Positions 58,263-64,000 of a stretch of 64,000 bases of DNA are shown piece by piece (within the stretch, counting starts at the first letter, position 1; the number at the start of each line of letters is the position of its first letter). The translations under genes were made by a program, and so were the position numbers. Below the pieces are notes generated by a model that saw only the letters and a program-made list of their open reading frames with translations, was not told the DNA's origin and did not search any database. Source of the DNA: Pseudovibrio exalbescens DSM 16456 (GTDB lineage: Bacteria > Pseudomonadota > Alphaproteobacteria > Rhizobiales > Stappiaceae); contig NZ_AUGS01000009.1 of NCBI RefSeq assembly GCF_000422785.1, positions 1-64,000 on the forward strand, in the 5' to 3' direction.

Positions 58263-58278
58263 CACAACGCCATGAACA

Positions 58279-58299
58279 GCCGGGCTGATCCAGCCCGGC
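58279..58299. other. Hairpin after the lipoprotein gene
   Basis: Perfect eight-base arms GCCGGGCT and AGCCCGGC around GATCC, 16 bases past the stop. There is no T tract, so it could stabilise the 3' end of the message or act as a Rho-dependent stop. Confidence 0.5.
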
Positions 58300-58402
58300 G
58301 CGCAACCCGTTCAAACACGGGTACCAAAACTCAAAATTGTCACCGCACCATTTCTAGGTAGAGTGCTGCTGAGTAAGCGGCCACTGGCGATGGGGGGATG
58401 GT

Positions 58403-59422
58403 TTGAGCACACATTACAAAAAGGCGCTCGACAGTCTGGACAAGTGCCAGACAAGCCTGTTCAAAGCCAAGTACTTTGAAGACATCCGGACAAACCTCAC
58501 GCACTTCAAGAAGCGCTATGACACCAACGCCGGCGAGTTGATGAGGCTGCGTGAAGCCGTGCCACACTTTCTCTCTCTGCCGAACTTGACGGAACACAGG
58601 ATTTGCGAGTGCCTTGAGAACGATACCATGGAGGTTGGGTCCTACCCCCAACGCAGCCACCTGTTCTCAACTCTCATGCTGGTTCGCTGCACCCACTGCG
58701 GATGTGCATACGTGCCCAGAACCACCTTCAATCTGGATGACTATTACAAGGCCCAGTATGCCCATGACGTGCAGCAATTCCGCACCTCCGGGAAGGCCTT
58801 CTTCTCACCAGACAACGACTTTCTTTCCAGCAAGACCTATGCGCGAATGCAAGACCGCGCGCGCTTGATCTTGTCGCTGGCTGGCGACAGCCCGGAAAGG
58901 TCCATTCTCGATTTCGGCTGCGGCGTCGGCATCTTGCTCAACGAGTCCGTCTCTCACTCAAAACATGCCGTTGAGAGCGATGCCTATTCAATCAAGATTC
59001 TTAAAAACGAACTCGGCGTCAATGTCACGACCCTTGACCAACCAGAGTTGCAGGTTGATGCGATTTGCGCCAGTCACGTTCTTGAGCATCTGGCCGCTGA
59101 AACCTTGAGGGAAACGCTCGCGGCATTCCACCGGGTGCTCACTGCTGAAGGAAAACTGGTTGTCTTCGTGCCCGACGGCGCCAACCACATCAACCGGCTG
59201 AAAGCAGGTAGCCGGGATGGAATATTATTTGAGCCACATACCCTCCATTTTTCGCTGAAAAGCCTGCTGGATATCATGGCACAGACCAAGTTCCGCGTAA
59301 CCCACGTGTCCACGCCGGACAGCGTACTCTCGAACCCTCACCTCTATCCGGAGGAGCTGCTGGCGCAATACACGCGCATTCCAACCAACGATCTGGCAAT
59401 TGTCGCGGAACGCATCAACTAG
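58403..59422 (+). CDS. SAM-dependent methyltransferase with N-terminal zinc-ribbon
   Basis: 339 residues. An N-terminal helical part (1-60), four cysteines (C68, C70, C96, C99 in CTHC) shaped like the putative zinc-binding domain of sugar C-methyltransferases, then a class I methyltransferase fold with motif I LDFGCGVG (169-176). The acceptor is probably a sugar nucleotide or a polysaccharide end, an inference from the domain pair. Start TTG with a G-rich site upstream; the nearby ATG is out of frame and stops at once. Its end converges on the DUF429 gene with a four-base overlap. Confidence 0.82.
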   Translation: MSTHYKKALDSLDKCQTSLFKAKYFEDIRTNLTHFKKRYDTNAGELMRLREAVPHFLSLPNLTEHRICECLENDTMEVGSYPQRSHLFSTLMLVRCTHCGCAYVPRTTFNLDDYYKAQYAHDVQQFRTSGKAFFSPDNDFLSSKTYARMQDRARLILSLAGDSPERSILDFGCGVGILLNESVSHSKHAVESDAYSIKILKNELGVNVTTLDQPELQVDAICASHVLEHLAAETLRETLAAFHRVLTAEGKLVVFVPDGANHINRLKAGSRDGILFEPHTLHFSLKSLLDIMAQTKFRVTHVSTPDSVLSNPHLYPEELLAQYTRIPTNDLAIVAERIN

Positions 59423-60156
59423 GCCCAGATGGTCATGCGCAAACCGCGCCCGTCGCGCCGGAAGTCGTGCGGGAACGGCTCAGCTTCGCCGTGGTAGAGC
59501 CTTTCAGCGATGATCGCATTCACACAGGCATCAAGCACATCATCTCGGCCAGTGCCCTTTGGAGGCGCTTGATCCAAAAAACTGCGCGGGAATCCGAACC
59601 GTTCAAGCAAGTCACGTCGCATATCAAGGCCTGCGCCATAGGGTTTTCCCTTCACCTTTTTCGGCAGCGGAATGGGAGTTTTTCCATTCAGTCGCCAGAA
59701 CGCCATCTCCGGATGCACTTCGAAGATAGTCTCTTCCAGGTCAGGGTGCATAACTTCATCCAGCTCACGGATTTTTGGAAACAGATTGAAGGCTTGTTTG
59801 GAGACCTTTCGGGGAGGAGAGGACGTTGCCAGCGCAGCTTCGCAGGCGGCACCATATTCCTCACAGTACACAGCTGCCCGAGATGGAATTGAGAACACGG
59901 TGGACTGGCGCATACCCAAGTGGGGGCGCACGGCTTGCTCGGCTCCACGACCGCCTGTCCCTATCAGATCCGGCAGGCCGATGGGCATGTCCACCGCTAT
60001 TTTGGTCGGCGCTGGATCCAAACGCAGAATATCCGCAAATCTTTCAAAAACGCGCAAATCGAACGCAGGTGTGCCCGTCACCTGTCGCAGCACAACCAAC
60101 CACCCGCTGCGGCACCCATCAACGCCAGCAACGACCACCGGTTTTGTGTCAAGCAC
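59419..60156 (-). CDS. DUF429 family protein
   Basis: 245 residues. The N-terminal VAGVDGCRSGWLVV, IAVDMPIGLPD and the later DDVLDACVNAI are hallmarks of DUF429, predicted to adopt an RNase H-like fold with a nuclease-type acidic site. Function is unproven. I place the start at GTG 60156, which has GGAGG nine bases upstream and overlaps the kinase-like gene by eight bases; ATG 60186 would overlap by 38. The gene order ispG, kinase-like, DUF429 suggests one transcript. Confidence 0.82.
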   Translation of the reverse strand: MLDTKPVVVAGVDGCRSGWLVVLRQVTGTPAFDLRVFERFADILRLDPAPTKIAVDMPIGLPDLIGTGGRGAEQAVRPHLGMRQSTVFSIPSRAAVYCEEYGAACEAALATSSPPRKVSKQAFNLFPKIRELDEVMHPDLEETIFEVHPEMAFWRLNGKTPIPLPKKVKGKPYGAGLDMRRDLLERFGFPRSFLDQAPPKGTGRDDVLDACVNAIIAERLYHGEAEPFPHDFRRDGRGLRMTIWA

Positions 60157-61060
60157 GCGCAGGCGCCTCCATGATGCGGCGGGCATTGATCAAGGCCATT
60201 GGTTGCAAAAGCACCGCCTGGTTTTGGGGGATAAGAAGTTCATCTCCCTGCATTTTCACCGAGCGCGCCACCAGTTCAAACACCGAAGCGGTTGCCTTTT
60301 TCACAGCAGAGACCGGATCCATCCCCTCCAGCAGGCGGGCATAAAACAATGCAGCCAAAACCCCGCCGGCCCCTTCTGGGGCGTTGGCAACTTGGGCGTG
60401 CTCCACAATGGTCGCCTGCCCCGGTTCAACAAGAATGTTCGCGGTGCAATTGCGCCTCAGCGCCGGAGCCGACGTTATTACCGTCAGGGCGCTGCCCAAA
60501 CAACGCGCCGCGGCGACGGCATCCTGCTCCATGTCGGTCGAGAAACCGCTGAGCTGAGCTAACTCAGCGCTGTTCAGGAACATGCAGTCTGCAAGGGGGA
60601 CAAGTGTTTGTGTCAGCATTTCAAAAAAAGCCAGATCAGAGCTCTGCCGCCCAACACGAGCCCCTGAGGCGCACACGAACTTGGCCTCTGTCCGCTTTTC
60701 TTTCACCGCACGCACCAACCGAGCCACCTCAGCCCCCTGCGCCGCATTGGCAAGTTGAGCGGACAAGACCCCACGCACCTCGCTCAGCCATGGAGCTGCT
60801 ATCAAACTGTCAATAAGCGCCTTAAAATCAGCATATTGCACGGCGACTTCTGGGCAGGAACCAAATGCCTCACTCCAAGGAACCAGTGCAGTAGGCACAT
60901 GCCATACCTGAAAGCCCAATCGCTGCAGCACAAAAGCGGCTGTCCCGGCACCGCCACAGCGCACGCTTTGCGCACCAATCAGCAAAACAACCCCCGAGGC
61001 GGTGTCCGCACTCGGGGGTGGCGTAGCTGGCTTGTTCTTCACAAAACGTTCAAGCGACAT
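60149..61060 (-). CDS. Pyridoxal kinase-like (ribokinase fold) protein, probably catalytically impaired
   Basis: About 303 residues. It aligns by eye with PdxY/Pdx[22 protein letters not shown] corresponds to the substrate-side N-terminus, and [19 protein letters not shown] to the conserved PLAD-x3-PN-x2-E block. However, the catalytic G-x-G-D motif reads GAGG (about 230-233): the catalytic aspartate is gone. The usual C/V-DPVMGD segment is also replaced (VCASGARVG). It may be a pseudo-enzyme. ATG at 61060 overlaps the ispG stop by 11 bases; ATG 61078 is an alternative. Confidence 0.72.
   Translation of the reverse strand: MSLERFVKNKPATPPPSADTASGVVLLIGAQSVRCGGAGTAAFVLQRLGFQVWHVPTALVPWSEAFGSCPEVAVQYADFKALIDSLIAAPWLSEVRGVLSAQLANAAQGAEVARLVRAVKEKRTEAKFVCASGARVGRQSSDLAFFEMLTQTLVPLADCMFLNSAELAQLSGFSTDMEQDAVAAARCLGSALTVITSAPALRRNCTANILVEPGQATIVEHAQVANAPEGAGGVLAALFYARLLEGMDPVSAVKKATASVFELVARSVKMQGDELLIPQNQAVLLQPMALINARRIMEAPARA
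60981..61018 (-). terminator. Terminator-like hairpin inside the kinase-like coding sequence
   Basis: Perfect eight-base arms CCCCCGAG (60991-60998) and CTCGGGGG (61011-61018), followed on the minus strand by TTGTTTTGC. It lies 32 bases past the ispG stop, where an ispG terminator would be expected, but inside the first codons of the downstream gene. Confidence 0.5.
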
Positions 61061-62339
61061 CAGAGGATAACTCGTCATCAGAGGCGGAGGCTTCACCGGT
61101 GCCGAACCGCTTTTCAATGTAGTCAAGGACCATATCCTTGAACTCATTTGCGATATTCGGCCCGCGCAACGTCACAGCCTTTTTGCCATCAATAAACACG
61201 GGCGCAGCAGGTTCTTCCCCTGTGCCCGGCAGTGAAATGCCAATATCAGCGTGCTTGGATTCGCCCGGTCCATTCACGATGCAACCCATCACGGCCACAT
61301 TCAGGCCTTCCACACCGGGGTATTTTTCCCGCCAAATCGGCATGTTGTCCCGGATATGCCCCTGAATGTCCTGCGCCAGTTCCTGAAACACGGTTGACGT
61401 TGTCCGCCCACATCCAGGACAGGCGGCCACCACCGGCACGAAACTCCGGAAGCCCATGACCTGAAGAAGCTCCTGAGAAACCTGAACTTCGCGGCTCCGG
61501 TCTCCGCCGGGCTCCGGTGTCAGCGATACACGTACCGTGTCACCAATCCCCTGTTGCAACAAAACGCCCATGGACGCCGCAGAGGCCACAATCCCCTTCG
61601 TCCCCATCCCGGCTTCCGTCAGGCCCAGATGCAGAGCGTAATCGCAGCGCTGCGCCAAATCGGTGTAAACAGCGATCAGATCCTGAACTTGGGATACCTT
61701 GGCCGACAGGATGATCTTGTCCCGCCCCAATCCCAGCTCTTCAGCCCGCTGCGCTGACAGCAAGCCGGATTGGCAGATCGCTTCGCGCATCACCTGTTCG
61801 GCCGTCAGCGGCGAGCCATTTTCCTGGTTCTCATCCATCAGATGGGTGAGCAACTCCTGATCCAGCGAGCCCCAATTGACGCCGATACGAACCGGCTTGT
61901 CATACTCCAGCGCCATCTCGATGATCTGGGAAAACTGCTTGTCCCGCTTGGCCTTGAAGCCAACATTGCCCGGATTGATCCGGTACTTGTCCAACGCCTC
62001 AGCGCAGCCGGGGTGGTCCGTCAACAACTTGTGACCGTTGTAGTGAAAGTCACCAATCAGCGGCACATTGATGCCGATGCGCTCGAGGCGTTCCTTGATG
62101 CGCGGCACGGCAGCGGCGGCTTCATCACGGTCCACAGTAATGCGCACGAGTTCCGATCCGGCGCGGGCAAGGGCAGCAACCTGCGCCACCGTTGAATCTG
62201 CGTCCGCCGTATCCGTATTGGTCATGGATTGGACAACGATTGGCGCGTCCCCCCCAACCGTTACGCCGCCGACGTTGACCCCGACGGATTTGCGTCTTGG
62301 AAATGGTTTGGAAAAGTAATCCCCGGCAGACTTGGTCAT
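61050..62339 (-). CDS. ispG: 4-hydroxy-3-methylbut-2-en-1-yl diphosphate synthase IspG (GcpE)
   Basis: 429 residues. It is the iron-sulfur enzyme of the non-mevalonate isoprenoid pathway that makes HMBPP from methylerythritol cyclodiphosphate. The TIM-barrel N-terminus ([21 protein letters not shown]) and the cluster ligands (ACPGCGR and the later [10 protein letters not shown]) are intact. ATG at 62339 (MTKSAGDYF) fits; the TTG at 62372 does not add family sequence. Its end overlaps the kinase-like gene. Confidence 0.96.
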   Translation of the reverse strand: MTKSAGDYFSKPFPRRKSVGVNVGGVTVGGDAPIVVQSMTNTDTADADSTVAQVAALARAGSELVRITVDRDEAAAAVPRIKERLERIGINVPLIGDFHYNGHKLLTDHPGCAEALDKYRINPGNVGFKAKRDKQFSQIIEMALEYDKPVRIGVNWGSLDQELLTHLMDENQENGSPLTAEQVMREAICQSGLLSAQRAEELGLGRDKIILSAKVSQVQDLIAVYTDLAQRCDYALHLGLTEAGMGTKGIVASAASMGVLLQQGIGDTVRVSLTPEPGGDRSREVQVSQELLQVMGFRSFVPVVAACPGCGRTTSTVFQELAQDIQGHIRDNMPIWREKYPGVEGLNVAVMGCIVNGPGESKHADIGISLPGTGEEPAAPVFIDGKKAVTLRGPNIANEFKDMVLDYIEKRFGTGEASASDDELSSDVA

Positions 62340-62446
62340 GTTCGGTCCATTGGCAGTGCAATTTGTTAACACAGGGAGTGCCGTATCAGCACGGACCTGT
62401 CAATAGATCCGGCGGATCTCTCCCTGAGAGCTACTCGGGATACTAC

Positions 62447-63475
62447 TTAATACCTTTTGCGCTTCAACCAATCCCTCACACCCAAATATCGCTTGAAAAC
62501 GGAGGCGACCGTCCGATAAAGCCACTGAGGCTCGCGTGCGCGAAGAGCCACAACCTTCCGTCGTCGCAGGATCTCACGATATCGGTGTTTGTTGTCCAAC
62601 ACCGTGCGAGCGCGATCTACCCACGCAGCCAGCTCCGCCTCTATAGCCATCTGAACGTCCGGTCGGGTGTTGCCGCTCAAGCCAGACAGACCGGTTAAAC
62701 GCCCCTTGGAAAAGCCGTTATCCCCATGAACGCGATAGTAGCCCAAGGGCTGCTGTATCCAGAGCGTGCCCCCCAACATGTGCGCTGCCTGAACCAGAAA
62801 GGCATCAGCGCAGATGGGTATGCTTTCAGGATGATCCGGTACACACGCCTCTACCGCCGCCCGCCTGAACACCATGCCAGATGTTGCAGACCATATCCAA
62901 CCGGGTTCCACATCAACAATCAACTGCCCGTCCAAATCGAACGGGTAGTCGAAGCGTTCCAACAAACTCCCGCGATTGAAAAGAACAGCAACGTCCAGAG
63001 TGCGTGCGGCAATCCGGCGAACATTACGGGCGGACCGAAACGCGCCCTGAACCTGTTTGTTCCCATCGGTTATGAACATGTTGGAAGACGTAACTGCAAC
63101 CGGCTGCACGATGTTCAGATGCATCGCCACATGGCACAAAAGATAATCTTCCCGCCAGAAATCATCAGCATCCATGAAGGCGACAAAGTCACCGTCATCA
63201 GTTTGCGCCAGACCGTGCAACATGGCCGCCATCTGTCCGCTGTTTTCTGATGTTTGTGTGAAACTGAAGCGCTCATCATCCAGAGCTTCGAGCAATTGGA
63301 CGATGGTCTCTGCCGATCCATCGGCAGAATTGTCATCAACCACGACACATTTGAAATACGGATAGCTCTGATTTTTGATTGAGTGAAGCGCGTCTGCGAT
63401 GAAATCGCTCTGGCGATAATTTCCCAGCACCACAAGCACGGTTGGCAGTACCGGCTGCGCGAAGTCCGAATCCAT
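62447..63475 (-). CDS. Glycosyltransferase family 2
   Basis: 342 residues. GT-A fold: VVLGNYRQSDFIADAL, VVDDNSADGS (47-53) and the metal/nucleotide motif DADDFW (102-107). The C-terminal region is basic (VFKRYLGVRDWLKRKRY), suggesting membrane association. It probably adds a sugar to a surface polysaccharide; donor and acceptor unknown. It follows the epimerase-like gene by 21 bases on the same strand, so they are likely one operon. Confidence 0.87.
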   Translation of the reverse strand: MDSDFAQPVLPTVLVVLGNYRQSDFIADALHSIKNQSYPYFKCVVVDDNSADGSAETIVQLLEALDDERFSFTQTSENSGQMAAMLHGLAQTDDGDFVAFMDADDFWREDYLLCHVAMHLNIVQPVAVTSSNMFITDGNKQVQGAFRSARNVRRIAARTLDVAVLFNRGSLLERFDYPFDLDGQLIVDVEPGWIWSATSGMVFRRAAVEACVPDHPESIPICADAFLVQAAHMLGGTLWIQQPLGYYRVHGDNGFSKGRLTGLSGLSGNTRPDVQMAIEAELAAWVDRARTVLDNKHRYREILRRRKVVALRAREPQWLYRTVASVFKRYLGVRDWLKRKRY

Positions 63476-63496
63476 GTCAAGTTTCCGATTGTTGCT

Positions 63497-64000
63497 TTAG
63501 CCTTGCGTAGCTAATGCCATTTCGGCGCGCAAACGTCCATCAAAGTACTGGACAGTTTTCGCGAGGCCTTGTTGCAGGGACACCTCGGGCTGCCACCCCA
63601 AAAGGGCACGTGCGCGGGAAATATCCGGTCGCCGACGTTGTGGATCGTCTTGCGGTAACGGCTCATGCAGCAAACGCCCCCGCGATGGCACAAGCTCGAG
63701 AACAAGCTCCGCCAACTCCAACATCGTGAATTCCGCAGGATTTCCAAGATTTACGGGCCCGTTCGGCGCGTCTGCAACCTGCATCAACGCACGCAGGCCA
63801 GCAATCATGTCATCGACGAAGCAAAAGGAACGCGTCTGCAAGCCGTTGCCGTAAACGGTCAAATCCTGTCCACGCAACGCCTGCACGATGAAATTTGACA
63901 CAACCCGACCATCATTGGGATCCATGTGAGGGCCATATGTATTGAAAATGCGCGCAATACGCACATCGACGCCGAACTGCCGCGCATACTCCACACACAA
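63497..64000 (-). CDS. NAD-dependent epimerase/decarboxylase, UDP-glucuronate decarboxylase-like (5' part outside window)
   Basis: The C-terminal 167 residues of an extended short-chain dehydrogenase; the gene runs off the right edge. [35 protein letters not shown] and [15 protein letters not shown] are strongly like UDP-xylose synthase (UDP-glucuronate decarboxylase). The Rossmann motif and catalytic Y-x3-K are outside the window. It would supply a nucleotide sugar to the neighbouring glycosyltransferase. Confidence 0.87.
   Translation of the reverse strand: MCVEYARQFGVDVRIARIFNTYGPHMDPNDGRVVSNFIVQALRGQDLTVYGNGLQTRSFCFVDDMIAGLRALMQVADAPNGPVNLGNPAEFTMLELAELVLELVPSRGRLLHEPLPQDDPQRRRPDISRARALLGWQPEVSLQQGLAKTVQYFDGRLRAEMALATQG

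Overview
The window is chromosomal DNA of an alphaproteobacterium, most likely of the Hyphomicrobiales (Rhizobiales). This rests on the gene set (DUF4167, DUF1178 and DUF2794 proteins, CobS/CobT, the GAF-containing EI-Ntr PtsP) and on gene orders I know from that group: lysC-ptsP-prfA-prmC-DUF4167-clpB, and xerD/aroK-aroB-corC-bolA-J protein-cobS-cobT. I cannot name the genus. Gene density is high, and I see no prophage, insertion sequence or CRISPR array. Almost everything is core genome; only the last 6 kb looks more variable.

Layout. Bases 1-353 read on the minus strand as the promoter and leader of a ribosomal RNA operon whose 16S gene lies beyond the left edge. Next come an M23 peptidase, then clpB, DUF4167, prmC, prfA, ptsP and lysC on the minus strand. 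ubiG, an alpha/beta hydrolase and a phasin-like gene run forward from 12.6 kb. A minus-strand set (DUF1178, nitrilase-like, glutaredoxin, comF) faces a divergent methyltransferase. A Flp pilin, mutT, a GNAT gene, argJ and a parvulin lead back to secA on the plus strand. From 25.5 to 35.6 kb are envelope and metabolic genes: an L,D-transpeptidase, a ferredoxin reductase-like flavoprotein, an orphan chemoreceptor, a YihY protein, an RNA ligase-like phosphoesterase, an aldo/keto reductase and a TesA esterase. TesA is divergent from its usual YbbA/YbbP-type ABC transporter partner.

From 39 to 56.7 kb: a Bax inhibitor-like protein, ppa, dsbB, a YqaA protein, tRNA-Leu(CAA), xerD with a coupled 44-residue membrane protein that is easily missed, aroK-aroB-corC, bolA, a J-domain protein, cobS-cobT with a coupled Tat-exported phytase-like protein, a queuosine-precursor transporter, rpmB, a DUF3108 protein and accA. 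The right end holds a lipoprotein L,D-transpeptidase, a zinc-ribbon methyltransferase, a DUF429 gene overlapping a pyridoxal-kinase-like gene that has lost catalytic motifs, ispG, and then a glycosyltransferase and a truncated UDP-sugar epimerase/decarboxylase that may begin a surface-polysaccharide cluster.

I did not find a clearly new multi-gene system. The best leads are the degenerate kinase with a terminator-like hairpin inside its coding region, the palindrome-rich leader of the phasin gene, the small membrane protein coupled to xerD, and a pilin terminator buried in the end of the facing gene.
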